From Desulfofarcimen acetoxidans DSM 771 (lineage in GTDB: Bacteria; Bacillota; Desulfotomaculia; Desulfotomaculales; Desulfofarciminaceae): a stretch of 64,000 nt of DNA. Below the pieces are notes generated by a model, which was not told the DNA's origin, ran no database searches, and saw nothing but the letters and a program-made list of their open reading frames with translations. The stretch spans positions 4,464,001 to 4,528,000 of the forward strand of contig NC_013216.1 of the NCBI RefSeq assembly GCF_000024205.1, in the 5' to 3' direction. Every line of letters starts with the position of its first letter. Within the stretch, counting starts at the first letter, position 1. Made by a program: the position numbers and the translations under genes. Positions 7,791 through 16,451 of the stretch are shown piece by piece.

Positions 7791-8757
7791 AATTTCTTTG
7801 ATGCCAGCGCCAGGCTGATGAAATAATTTGCTCTATATCCCCATACCGGGGCTGCCAGCCCAGTTCCTGTTTTATTTTTTCAGAAGAGGCCACCAGAACA
7901 GCCGGGTCGCCCGTGCGGCGATCGGTTTCCACCGCCTGAATAGGTTTACCGGTAACTTTTCGGGCGGTTTCAATGATTTCTTTGACAGAGAAGCCGTTGC
8001 CATTGCCCAGATTAAATATTGTTGATTGTCCCCCGCCGGACAGACTTTGCAAACCCATAATATGGGCATCGGCCAAATCATTCACATGGATATAATCGCG
8101 AAGACAGGTCCCGTCCGGAGTAGGATAGTCTGTACCAAAAATCTTTATTTCCGGCAAAACTCCCAGAGCAGTTTTTAACACCAATGGTATCAGGTGTGTT
8201 TCCGGGTTGTGATCTTCGCCTATATCACCGGATTCATCCGCCCCGGCCGCATTAAAGTAACGCAGTGAGACATAGTTTAGTCCATAAGCATGGTTAAACC
8301 AATTTAACATCTCTTCCACCGCCAGTTTAGTTGCCCCGTAAGGATTGGTCGGCTTCGTACGATGTTCTTCACAAATCGGGATTTCTTCCGGCTCACCATA
8401 AACTGCAGCAGTAGATGAAAAGATTAACTTACTGACCTTATTCTCCCGCATGGCTTCCAGCAAATTCAGCGTTCCTAAAACATTATTGCGGTAGTACAAC
8501 CCAGGTTTGCTCATTGATTCACCAACAATACTAAAAGCCGCAAAATGCATGACCGCATCGATGGAATTCCGGCTAAAGACCTCCTGTAAAGCCTGCTTAT
8601 CTGTAATATCCGCCTTTACAAAGGGTACCCCGTCAACGGCAGATAAGTGCCCATTAATCAAATTATCTAATACCAGCACCTCATAACCCTTTTTCTGAAG
8701 CTGCCGCACCACATGACTGCCTATATAACCGGCACCGCCGCATACCAAAATATTCAC
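7783..8757 (-). CDS. galE: UDP-glucose 4-epimerase
   Basis: An NAD-dependent short-chain dehydrogenase that interconverts UDP-glucose and UDP-galactose. The N-terminal Rossmann motif is GGAGYIGSHVV. The catalytic Ser/Tyr/Lys are in FSSTAAVYG and NPYGATKLAVE (Y-x-x-x-K). GTG at 8757 is preferred because GGAGG lies 7 bases before it. It is the last gene of the glycosyltransferase block and would supply sugar nucleotide for envelope glycans. Confidence 0.95.
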   Translation of the reverse strand: MNILVCGGAGYIGSHVVRQLQKKGYEVLVLDNLINGHLSAVDGVPFVKADITDKQALQEVFSRNSIDAVMHFAAFSIVGESMSKPGLYYRNNVLGTLNLLEAMRENKVSKLIFSSTAAVYGEPEEIPICEEHRTKPTNPYGATKLAVEEMLNWFNHAYGLNYVSLRYFNAAGADESGDIGEDHNPETHLIPLVLKTALGVLPEIKIFGTDYPTPDGTCLRDYIHVNDLADAHIMGLQSLSGGGQSTIFNLGNGNGFSVKEIIETARKVTGKPIQAVETDRRTGDPAVLVASSEKIKQELGWQPRYGDIEQIISSAWRWHQRNFN

Positions 8758-8781
8758 TTCTATTCCTCCCATTGCCGCTTA

Positions 8782-10347
8782 TTAACACCGGCAGGTATCT
8801 ATTCTTTTTCTGACAGCAATATCAAAAACGACCTTGACCAGATATACAAACAATACCACATTTAATAGAGATGTGACAATAAGGACAGGATTAAAAGCCA
8901 CAGAGTTTATACCTTTTACTGTTTCATAAAGAACATAATGGGTATTAATATAAACAGTTGAGCTAAACCCGGCAGCCAGCAGCAGCAGCCTTTTATCCTT
9001 TAGATATATAAAGGCCAGAACCGACAAAGCTACTGCGGGAAACAGGTATCTTTCATGCATTCTGGTGGAAAAAGTAAACACACCTGCTATCAGCAAAAGT
9101 GCTGCCGGAGAGGCAAAGCTGATGCTGTTTCCTTTAATATACACTAACCAGGCATACAATGAAATCAAGACTATAAAAATCATTCCCCAGCTGTGATAGC
9201 TGAGAACAAACAATTCAGAGCCATCCTGTGCAAAGTTTTTCCCAATCAAAGCAAAAAAGTTAAAAGCATTAACAGATGCATAGGGGTACTCTCCCAGAGT
9301 GCCCGAAAAGAGTTTAAAAATCCAAAGCCAGCCCATTTCCAAGGAAAACGGAAGTACCACTATCAAGACCGTGCTAAAAGCAGCAAGTATTGCTTGGACA
9401 AAACTCTTAACATTTCTTTGCCTGACAAATTCAAAGAAAAGAACCGGAAGAAAAATTATTCCTTGCGGCTTCATCAGAACAGCTGCAGTAAAAAAGGCCG
9501 CGGCAAGGACCGGCTTCTTTTCCGAAAGCAGCAGTACTGCAAAAAAAACAAGCATTGTGAAAAATGAATCTACCTGCCCCCAAAAGGTTGAGTTGACTAA
9601 AACAGCAGGATTTAAGGCATAAAATGCCGCTAACAAGACACTGAGCTCTGCAGAAAGACGTTTTCCGGCTAATTTATATATCAGAAAAGCAGTAGTCATA
9701 TCCGCCAGTATGGAAGGCAGCTTTAAAAGAAAATTGTAATAGTTACTCATCGACGATATGCTTGCTGTTTTTCCTATTAAGTAAAGCACATACATATAAA
9801 GCGGCGGGTAGTCGCTTGACCTGTGGCCCGAATAAACTTGCGGCAAATTATCAGCCGCAGCAGATGCCCAGCTTTTAAAGGTGTTAAGGTCAAAAGGATG
9901 GCCTTCCAGCACCGCCGCCAAACAGAGCCGTGCAAGCAGTGCGGTCATGAGCAGGCTGAGCATTATAATTCTTTCACGACCCGGTTTTATTCTTAATTTA
10001 TTTTTTTCAGCAATGACATAAGCCAACACCAATACACCTAAAAATAATACCGAATAGCCAATCAATTGTGTATTATACTTTAAATCTGCCCTTATACTGT
10101 TTCCCCTCATGCCCCCACCCGGAGCTCCCATGCGGTGATTTGAATCAGGCAACGGAAAATGATTCCCGTGGTTTTGGCTTATGCCCCCCGGCGGATTAAT
10201 TCTGTCGCCGGGGGGAGTCTGGGCCGATCCCGCGCTTAGGCTTTTGCTGTCCGTGCTTAAATATCCCGAATGATAGAGACAGGAAACTACCACTATCAAT
10301 AACAAAAGCAGACTTATTATAATTAAACGCTTTTTTAACGGCGACAT
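8782..10347 (-). CDS. GT-C fold membrane glycosyltransferase
   Basis: A 521-residue protein with about ten or more hydrophobic segments. It contains the DYPPLYMYVLYLIGK motif typical of polyprenyl-phosphate-sugar-dependent mannosyltransferase-like enzymes. Between the first two membrane segments is an extracytoplasmic Gly/Pro/Asn/His-rich loop (GDRINPPGGISQNHGNHF, then GAPGGGMRGNS). AGGGGGG before the ATG at 10347 sets the start. It likely transfers a lipid-linked sugar outside the membrane. It ends 24 bp before galE. Confidence 0.75.
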   Translation of the reverse strand: MSPLKKRLIIISLLLLLIVVVSCLYHSGYLSTDSKSLSAGSAQTPPGDRINPPGGISQNHGNHFPLPDSNHRMGAPGGGMRGNSIRADLKYNTQLIGYSVLFLGVLVLAYVIAEKNKLRIKPGRERIIMLSLLMTALLARLCLAAVLEGHPFDLNTFKSWASAAADNLPQVYSGHRSSDYPPLYMYVLYLIGKTASISSMSNYYNFLLKLPSILADMTTAFLIYKLAGKRLSAELSVLLAAFYALNPAVLVNSTFWGQVDSFFTMLVFFAVLLLSEKKPVLAAAFFTAAVLMKPQGIIFLPVLFFEFVRQRNVKSFVQAILAAFSTVLIVVLPFSLEMGWLWIFKLFSGTLGEYPYASVNAFNFFALIGKNFAQDGSELFVLSYHSWGMIFIVLISLYAWLVYIKGNSISFASPAALLLIAGVFTFSTRMHERYLFPAVALSVLAFIYLKDKRLLLLAAGFSSTVYINTHYVLYETVKGINSVAFNPVLIVTSLLNVVLFVYLVKVVFDIAVRKRIDTCRC

Positions 10348-10389
10348 TTGGCCCCCCTCTGATTTTCTTCGAATTTTACGCACAATTTC

Positions 10390-10548
10390 TCAAAAAACCT
10401 CCATATCCGGTGCAAATGGTTCCTCAACTAAATATCGAATGGCCGGTTTATCTATAATCGGGAGTATTTGCTTTACCCGCGCCTTGGCTGCGGGCAAAAA
10501 TCCGGCACCCGGATCATCTGCCGGAATAACAGCCTTGCAAATTCTCAT
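10390..10548 (-). pseudogene. GalU N-terminal relic (52 codons)
   Basis: A short minus-strand frame from ATG 10548 to TGA 10390 encodes the first ~45 residues of UTP-glucose-1-phosphate uridylyltransferase: KAVIPADDPGAGFLPAAKA, then ILPIIDKPAIRYLVEE. In intact GalU the nucleotide loop reads G-x-G-T-R-F-L-P-x-T-K. Here Thr and Arg are replaced, and the rest of the enzyme (~240 residues) is absent. The remaining frame is open. It sits between gtrA and the membrane glycosyltransferase, suggesting the operon once carried galU. Confidence 0.75.
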
Positions 10549-10567
10549 TCTTATCGCCCCGATAACC

Positions 10568-10972
10568 TTATTTTAAAAATACCCAGAACTTGCTGCCGAA
10601 ATAATTTACAACAAAGGACATTCCGGTTGCAAATGTTTTACAAATAAACATATCTAAACCAAAGCTATTGCTTACAACATCCAGCGTGATATACGATATT
10701 GAAAGTGCCAGAGCATTGACCACAATAAATTTTAAGATTTCAGCTCCGCAAGGTATATTTTTATTCCGGAAGGTCCAGTATTTGTTCAGAAAAAAACTGT
10801 TTACCGTCCCGCATGAATAGGAAATAACCTGAGATGCAAGAAAATGTTCGGGGAACAAATGGTAGAGAGAAAAGAACACCAGATAATCTATAACGGTATT
10901 GGTTAGGCCAACCAGTGAAAACAGAACAAATGACCTGGAGCTTGGTTTTACCGCAATTTGATTAGTACTCAT
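10568..10972 (-). CDS. GtrA family membrane protein
   Basis: A 134-residue protein with four predicted membrane segments and the GtrA hallmarks FSLVGLTNTVIDYLVFF and FFLNKYWTFRNK. GtrA-like proteins are thought to flip polyprenyl-phosphate-linked sugars across the membrane. GAGG before ATG 10972 sets the start, inside the end of the GT2 gene (11-bp overlap, likely translational coupling). The GT2 enzyme would load the sugar, GtrA flip it and the GT-C enzymes use it. Confidence 0.9.
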   Translation of the reverse strand: MSTNQIAVKPSSRSFVLFSLVGLTNTVIDYLVFFSLYHLFPEHFLASQVISYSCGTVNSFFLNKYWTFRNKNIPCGAEILKFIVVNALALSISYITLDVVSNSFGLDMFICKTFATGMSFVVNYFGSKFWVFLK

Positions 10973-11924
10973 GGGATTCCTCTTCTCTGCCAAAACCAGC
11001 TTTATTGGCAATAATATACAGTGGCCTGCCTTTGCTTTCATCATAAATCCTTCCTATATATTCACCAATAATACCTAAAACGGATAAGATTATGCCGTTT
11101 AAAAATATGCCCATAGCTATAAGAAGGGCCCAAGCAGGCAGGGTATAGGTTCCGATCAATCTTTCCAAAAGCGCAAAGAATAAATAAACAAGACTCAAAG
11201 AGGAAAAGACAAACCCCAGACAAACGGCCAGTTTTAACGGTTTATAAGAAAAGGTGGTAATGGCATCCAGGGACAGCTTAATCATTTTGCGCAGCGGATA
11301 TTTGCTCTCACCCGCAAAGCGCTCTTCCCGGACATATTCAACAGCTGTTTGTCGAAAGCCGACCCAACTGACCAAGCCTCTTACAAACCTGTTCTTCTCT
11401 TTGAGATTTTTCATAACGTTGCAAACCTTGCGGTCAATTAGTCTGAAATCACCTGTATCAACCGGAATATCAATATCGGTGATGAATTTTAGCAACCGGT
11501 AAAATGCGGCTGCCGTCCATTTCTTAAATAAAGTCTCCCCTTTGCGCTCTTTACGGGTAGCATAAACTACTTCATAACCTTTCTTCCACCTTTCGATCAT
11601 CTGCCAGATAACCTCGGGCGGATCCTGCAAATCAGCGTCAATAACCACAACTGCCTGGCCCAGAGCATTGTCCATACCCGCGCTGATAGCAATCTGGTGT
11701 CCAAAGTTTCTCGAAAAGTTTATTAGTTTGACATGATCATCCTGCCTGCATATTCGGTCAATAATTTCAGCTGTTTGATCAGAGCTGCCATCGTTAACAA
11801 ATAATAACTCATAAGACTCACCGGTTGTATCCATTACTTTCTTTAGTCTTTCATAAGTAACTGCAATAACCGCTTCTTCGTTGAAAACCGGTACAACAAT
11901 TGAATAGGTTACTATTGGGTTCAT
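10962..11924 (-). CDS. GT2 polyprenyl-phosphate glycosyltransferase (YkcC/GtrB-like)
   Basis: A 320-residue enzyme. The N-terminal GT2 domain has IVVPVFNEE, the nucleotide-sugar-binding FVNDGSSDQT and the DxD-type IDADLQDPPE. Two C-terminal membrane segments lie near residues 230-300. It is expected to transfer a sugar from UDP-sugar to undecaprenyl phosphate on the cytoplasmic face. It follows the large GT-C gene by 13 bp, the same pairing as ykcB-ykcC in Bacillus subtilis. Confidence 0.9.
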   Translation of the reverse strand: MNPIVTYSIVVPVFNEEAVIAVTYERLKKVMDTTGESYELLFVNDGSSDQTAEIIDRICRQDDHVKLINFSRNFGHQIAISAGMDNALGQAVVVIDADLQDPPEVIWQMIERWKKGYEVVYATRKERKGETLFKKWTAAAFYRLLKFITDIDIPVDTGDFRLIDRKVCNVMKNLKEKNRFVRGLVSWVGFRQTAVEYVREERFAGESKYPLRKMIKLSLDAITTFSYKPLKLAVCLGFVFSSLSLVYLFFALLERLIGTYTLPAWALLIAMGIFLNGIILSVLGIIGEYIGRIYDESKGRPLYIIANKAGFGREEESHEY

Positions 11925-11937
11925 CCGGACTCAACTC

Positions 11938-14001
11938 CTAACTTTCCAGGCTGATTTGATATAAGGTCTCGCTGCCGTTTCTCATAGGGCCGCCCTGGTC
12001 TTGAGAAGAATTTGCGTTCATCTGCCATGCATCTTTGGGAACCTCCACACTGTTGGCACGTATCCATTCCGTCACTTCACTGCTTCCCCCTCTGCCTCCC
12101 GAACCGGAAGAAATCAAGAAGTATTTAACTTTTTTGTCTGCCACCATCTTCTTTAACTTCTCCACCGTGAGAATGGAATCACCGCCTGAAAAACCCCCCA
12201 TGGCCATTACCGCCTTACCGGTTTCAATTATATAAGGCGCAGCCGAATGAGAATCGGTGACAGCAAAAAGATATGTTTCACCTGTATTATGCTTGGTCAC
12301 GTATTCAAGCAATTTCTCATTAACACCGGAACCAAAATCGCCTCCCATTTGTCCCGGGGCACCACCTATTTGTCTTGGCCCACCGGCACCCGCTTGTCGA
12401 CTGGGTCCGGCCTGCGGCATGACATCGTTTACACCATAGAGAAGAGGAGTGGTTGCCCAGTATAAAGGAGCCGCCAGCAATACCAGCAAACCGGCTATGG
12501 CTGTTATCCCGGATAATTTTTCTTTACCGGCAGCCAGCAACAATATCAGTGATAGAACTGCTCCTGCCGCTCCAATGCCGATAGACCAGTAAATGCCAAT
12601 CTGTTTTTGATAGGGATACAATATATACAATTGAAAAGCTGTGGCAGCCAGCAAGCCGGAAGGCAGCAGCCACATTTTCCAACCTGCCCTGTCACGATAC
12701 AACTGCCAGAGTTCTGCCCAACCCGCTCCTGCCAGAGCCGCGATAGGCGGGGCCAACATAATCAAATAATATTGATGAAAGAAACCTGCTATACTGAAAA
12801 ACGCCATGGCCGGAAGCAGCCAGGCCAGCCAGAACAAAGTCTCTTTTTGCTTATCTTCCATCTGCTTTCTAAAGCGCAGGCCTGCCAGCAAACCAACAGC
12901 GGCAAAAGCTACAAAAGGCAGCAGCCAGCTGATTTGAGCGGAAAGTTCCGACTGAAAGAGACGAAGCGGCCCGGCTGAACCGGTACCAAACATACCGCCT
13001 CTCTGACCCTGCGGGCCGCCCCCGCCGCCGGGTGTTGGTCCGGGCCCTCTGTTACTGTCCGGGTGGGAACCATCCGGTCTGCCTGCGCCCTGCCGCATTG
13101 GCTGTGAAGAGGCGTTATCTCCGTTTTGCGCTGGCAGTTGATTGGGTACGTTAAAACCATTCTGCTGCTTTTGATCTGAGCTGCCATTCCCGCCGGGCCC
13201 CCCGCCCCTGTTCATTCCCGTAAGGCGAGACATACCGTTATAACCGAAAGCCAGTTCCAATACCGAGTTGGTTTTACTGCTTCCTATATAAGGTCTGCTA
13301 TCCTGTGCAACATTATCAACAACCAGTGCCCAGGAGAGAGATACACCCGTCAAGATAACTGTTGCTGCCGAGAGAACAGCCAGCTTTTTTTTCCAGGTAC
13401 TTTTAAATGCCAAAAGATAAAACAGGTAAAATGCCGGCACTACCATATAAGCCTGAAGCATTTTCATATTAAAACCAACGCCAATCATGGCAAAGGCCCC
13501 CAGAATACAAACCGGCTTATCATAGCGAATCCCCCTGAACAACAGCCAGACAGCCAGGAGAAGCGTAAACACCAGCATGCTGTCAATATTGTTGGTCCGG
13601 CTAACCGCGACAGCTATTGGTGTACAGGCCATAACCAAACTGGCCAGGCGGGCCGCCGCTTTGCCAAAAGTTGGCTTGACTATATAATAGATCAACAAAA
13701 CGGAACCAACACCGGCCAGGGCCTGAGGAAGAATTACGCTCCAGCCATGAACTCCGAAGATATAAGCAAACAATGTCTGAATCCAGAAAACTACCGGTGG
13801 TTTATCTACAGTTACATAACCGCCCGGATCAAAAGAAGCGTAGAAAAAATTATGAAAATTTTGCAGCATACTGGTTACTGCTGCAGTATAGTAGGAGTTT
13901 GCGTACTGATCCGTCCAGATTTTATAAATATTTAAGAAAGCCGCCAGCAACGCGGTACTTATCAATACCAGATCAAAGCGTTGACTTTCTCTCACTTTCA
14001 T
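11938..14001 (-). CDS. GT39-like membrane glycosyltransferase (YkcB-like)
   Basis: A large GT-C protein of 687 residues with about a dozen membrane segments. The conserved acidic positions of the PMT superfamily appear in ASFDPGGYVTVDKPPV and SRTNNIDSMLVF. Around residues 260-340 and again near 555-580 are Gly/Asn/Gln/Pro-rich low-complexity loops, followed by a soluble C-terminal domain. ATG 14001 is chosen because GGGAGG lies 7 bases before it; ATG 14007 is too close. It leads the glycosylation operon and has its own promoter at 14076-14107. Confidence 0.85.
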   Translation of the reverse strand: MKVRESQRFDLVLISTALLAAFLNIYKIWTDQYANSYYTAAVTSMLQNFHNFFYASFDPGGYVTVDKPPVVFWIQTLFAYIFGVHGWSVILPQALAGVGSVLLIYYIVKPTFGKAAARLASLVMACTPIAVAVSRTNNIDSMLVFTLLLAVWLLFRGIRYDKPVCILGAFAMIGVGFNMKMLQAYMVVPAFYLFYLLAFKSTWKKKLAVLSAATVILTGVSLSWALVVDNVAQDSRPYIGSSKTNSVLELAFGYNGMSRLTGMNRGGGPGGNGSSDQKQQNGFNVPNQLPAQNGDNASSQPMRQGAGRPDGSHPDSNRGPGPTPGGGGGPQGQRGGMFGTGSAGPLRLFQSELSAQISWLLPFVAFAAVGLLAGLRFRKQMEDKQKETLFWLAWLLPAMAFFSIAGFFHQYYLIMLAPPIAALAGAGWAELWQLYRDRAGWKMWLLPSGLLAATAFQLYILYPYQKQIGIYWSIGIGAAGAVLSLILLLAAGKEKLSGITAIAGLLVLLAAPLYWATTPLLYGVNDVMPQAGPSRQAGAGGPRQIGGAPGQMGGDFGSGVNEKLLEYVTKHNTGETYLFAVTDSHSAAPYIIETGKAVMAMGGFSGGDSILTVEKLKKMVADKKVKYFLISSGSGGRGGSSEVTEWIRANSVEVPKDAWQMNANSSQDQGGPMRNGSETLYQISLES

Positions 14002-14075
14002 ATTCATTCCTCCCTCTGTTTTTATCTCTGAATTATTATGCGGGACTGCTTCCTATGGCCCGCTTGTTGTTTATG

Positions 14076-14107
14076 ATTATAGCCAACCTTTGTGAACATA
14101 TTGTGAA
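14076..14107 (-). promoter_or_regulatory. Promoter with tandem TTCACA boxes, leftward
   Basis: On the minus strand: TTCACA (14107-14102), 5 bases, TTCACA (14096-14091), 9 bases, TATAAT (14081-14076) in the context CTATAATCATAA. Direct TTCACA-like repeats with an 11-bp period are the form of PhoP-type (OmpR family) binding sites in Bacillus. It drives the YkcB-like operon. Confidence 0.7.
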
Positions 14108-14379
14108 CATACAGTGTTATCTTAACGAAAGCATAGGATGCAAACCCGCAGCACAAATCCTTTAATTTTACCGGTGGGATGAGTTTATGGCGAAGAAAGC
14201 GGAAAAGCAAGCCTGCGTGAGAAGCTAAATATGGAATAATAGGCGATGAAAAACAAATGAAATCAGAGGGATTTTAAAAAGATAGGTGTAATTTGGAACA
14301 TAAATAAAGTTTTAACCAGATTATGCCATACTTAATAAGAAGCAGTTACCAAATTTAATCATGAATACTTCACTGGCAG

Positions 14380-14411
14380 TTCACACCATGTTCACAATAG
14401 CTTTCTATAAT
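14380..14411 (+). promoter_or_regulatory. Promoter with tandem TTCACA boxes, rightward
   Basis: On the plus strand: TTCACA (14380-14385), 5 bases, TTCACA (14391-14396), 9 bases, TATAAT (14406-14411), again as CTATAATCATAA. The geometry is identical to the leftward promoter. It serves the small-protein genes starting at 14472. Confidence 0.7.
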
Positions 14412-14471
14412 CATAACAGATGCGGCGGAAATAGGCCTAATCAAGCCATTTACTAAAAAGGAGTTGATTCT

Positions 14472-14783
14472 ATGAACTCTCAACCAGCTCAGATAAATGA
14501 TATGCCGGTTTTATACAAAACAGGGCTCAAAACATTCAAACCCGGATATTTAAAAAAGGCGGCGGCCATAAAAAGCGTGGTTAACAATAAATCAATCTGT
14601 AGTTTTCTAAACTCCGGAAGCTGTTTGAAAAAGGCGGGTATGAAATTAAGCACTGATTTTAATATTGTCGAAAGGGCACTTCACTGGTTAGAAAAAGAAG
14701 ATTCGCATTTAGAAATGCTGGTGGGCCTCGGCTTTTGTACGGCAACCATTATCTATTTGTTCATTAACTTTATTTACTATTAA
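14472..14783 (+). CDS. Small protein with C-terminal membrane anchor
   Basis: A 103-residue protein, not recognised. Residues 1-80 are polar and basic. A single hydrophobic segment, GLGFCTATIIYLFINFI, ends the protein, so it is probably tail-anchored. AAGGAG precedes the ATG. It is the first gene behind the rightward TTCACA promoter and therefore likely co-regulated with the glycosyltransferase operon. Confidence 0.7.
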   Translation: MNSQPAQINDMPVLYKTGLKTFKPGYLKKAAAIKSVVNNKSICSFLNSGSCLKKAGMKLSTDFNIVERALHWLEKEDSHLEMLVGLGFCTATIIYLFINFIYY

Positions 14784-14905
14784 CAACCGGTTATAAAAGG
14801 TTGGACCTTATAATACCGTTAGCGAACCCCGGGCTGCTCCATTTGCCTTTAGCCATAACCCTCGTTGGCTAATGAATCTGACTATACTTTGGATGGGAGG
14901 TGATA

Positions 14906-15535
14906 ATGATGAATAAAAAGAAGCTGCTAATTGGTCTGGCAGCTGTTCTGGCAGTTGCCCTCGCAGGCGGAGGAATAATGATGTCAAAGCAAAGCACTAA
15001 GAGTACTGCTAATGGGGTTATCCAAGATAATCCTCAACAAATCTCCGACTATACTGATCTAAACAAGTCTGAGCAGGCAGGCAACACTGACAGCGACAAC
15101 AATCAGGCTGCTAATGCAGCCAACCAAACAGCGAAAATTAAGCCGGAAGATAAAACAAGCGGAGAAAACGCTGACGCAAAAACACAGCAGGCGCCGGAAG
15201 GCGGCAGACCTGGAATGATGTCAGCACAAGCCGATATCGCAAAAGCACTGGGGCTAACTGAAGCAGAACTGCAGACTCAGCTGAAGTCCGGCAAAACCCC
15301 GGAGCAAATAGCACAGACAAAAGGAATGACACTCGCCCAGTTAAAAGAAAAAATGCTGGCTAATAAAAAATCGGACTTAGATTCTCAGGTGTCTCAGGGA
15401 AAGTTAACCGCTGAACAAGAACAAAACATCCTTTCAAGATTGCGGAATTTAGATTTGAGCAAACTTGGAACAGGTCCTGACAAGGCCGGTGGACCACCGC
15501 CGGGGACTCATCCCGACGCCGGTCAAAAACAATAA
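14906..15535 (+). CDS. Exported protein with helical repeat domain
   Basis: About 210 residues with a signal-anchor start (LLIGLAAVLAVALAGGGIMM), a Ser/Thr/Asn/Gln-rich linker and then a helical domain: ADIAKALGLTEAELQTQLKS, EQIAQTKGMTLAQLKEKML, LDSQVSQGKLTAEQEQNIL. A Pro/Gly tail ends it. The helical domain is repeated in the next gene, so the two are paralogues. Similar helical modules occur in secreted clostridial proteins of unknown role. GGGAGG precedes two possible ATGs (14906, 14909). It follows the tail-anchored gene by ~120 bp. Confidence 0.75.
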   Translation: MMNKKKLLIGLAAVLAVALAGGGIMMSKQSTKSTANGVIQDNPQQISDYTDLNKSEQAGNTDSDNNQAANAANQTAKIKPEDKTSGENADAKTQQAPEGGRPGMMSAQADIAKALGLTEAELQTQLKSGKTPEQIAQTKGMTLAQLKEKMLANKKSDLDSQVSQGKLTAEQEQNILSRLRNLDLSKLGTGPDKAGGPPPGTHPDAGQKQ

Positions 15536-15566
15536 CTTATAAAATCATACGAATTGAGGAGATATA

Positions 15567-16190
15567 ATGAAAAAATTATCAATAGCAGCGGTAGCTTTTG
15601 CCATGGCAATCAGCGCCGCCACAATGGCAATAGCCGACACGCAGGACAGCCCGGTTGGCCAAGCAGTTCAAGGTGTATATCCGGTAATGTTAAATGAAAA
15701 AGCGCTGAGCAATCAGGCCATAGTTATTAATGGAACCTCTTATCTTCCGGTAAGAGCACTGGCTGAGGCTCTCAATATGAATGTTAGCTTTGAAAACAAT
15801 ACGGTTATCCTAAAAGGCACCGGCACTGCGGGACAACAGGCAAATCGCCCGCAAGACGGCGGACAGCATTCCAATCCTATGGAAGGAATAACTGAAATAT
15901 TGGGTATTACGGCTGATGATTTGCAGACCCAGCTAAAGGCGGGGACTACTCTGGAGGAAATAGCTATTAGCAAAGGAACAACACTTGACGCATTAAAGAC
16001 CCAATTAATAACTAACACCAAAGCCGAGTTAGACGCTCAAGTGTCTGAGGGTAAGATTACCTCCGAACAGGCCCAAAGCATGCTGAGCAAAATGCAGAGT
16101 ATGGACCTAAGCAAGCTGGGAGCAGGCCCCGGCATGGGCGGAGAGAAGCCTGTTGACGGCAATCAAGCGCAAACTCCCTCAAGCAATTAA
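15567..16190 (+). CDS. Secreted stalk-domain protein with helical repeat
   Basis: A 207-residue protein with a cleavable signal peptide (ending near TMAIADT), one copper-amine-oxidase-N-like stalk motif (GTSYLPVRALAEALNMNV) and a C-terminal helical domain (GITADDLQTQLKAG, EEIAISKGTTLDALKTQL, LDAQVSEGKITSEQAQSML, MDLSKLGAGPG). That domain closely matches its upstream neighbour. Stalk domains usually hold proteins at the cell surface. GAGGAG before the ATG. A terminator follows. Confidence 0.8.
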   Translation: MKKLSIAAVAFAMAISAATMAIADTQDSPVGQAVQGVYPVMLNEKALSNQAIVINGTSYLPVRALAEALNMNVSFENNTVILKGTGTAGQQANRPQDGGQHSNPMEGITEILGITADDLQTQLKAGTTLEEIAISKGTTLDALKTQLITNTKAELDAQVSEGKITSEQAQSMLSKMQSMDLSKLGAGPGMGGEKPVDGNQAQTPSSN

Positions 16191-16202
16191 AATAAGTATT
16201 AT

Positions 16203-16244
16203 AGAAGACGGCTTTCTCATGATAGCTGTCTTCTTATTTTTTTT
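16203..16244 (+). terminator. Rho-independent terminator
   Basis: Stem AGAAGACGGCT / AGCTGTCTTCT followed by a run of eight T, just after the stalk-protein gene. The T-run also encodes the C-terminal lysines of the converging small gene. Confidence 0.85.
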
Positions 16245-16416
16245 GCTGAGCCAACCCTTCAATTACCTTTTGGTAAAAATCACGCCAGGAGGGGACTAAT
16301 CCAGCCAGGTGCGGCAGCTCCGTTTCCGGTACCTCTATAACTTTTTTATTGCCGGTTCCTTTTGATTTATCCTTAACCGGTTTTTTTCTTTTGTTCCCCT
16401 TTTTTTTATTACTCAT
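16234..16416 (-). CDS. Small basic protein of unknown function
   Basis: Sixty residues: a Lys-rich first half (NKKKGNKRKKPVKDKSKG) and a more ordered second half (HLAGLVPSWRDFYQKVIEGL). AGGAG lies upstream of the ATG. It follows the SNF2 gene by 35 bp on the same strand, so it may be the last gene of the SWIM-SNF2 operon. Family not recognised. Confidence 0.6.
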   Translation of the reverse strand: MSNKKKGNKRKKPVKDKSKGTGNKKVIEVPETELPHLAGLVPSWRDFYQKVIEGLAQQKK

Positions 16417-16451
16417 ACAGACAGCTCCTGTCCAGCAAGAATCATAGATAT

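Noticed and set aside
9193-9622. Plus-strand frames of 107-124 codons inside the membrane glycosyltransferase
   Set aside because: Lys/Ser-rich antisense readings of a hydrophobic protein gene; no start signals.
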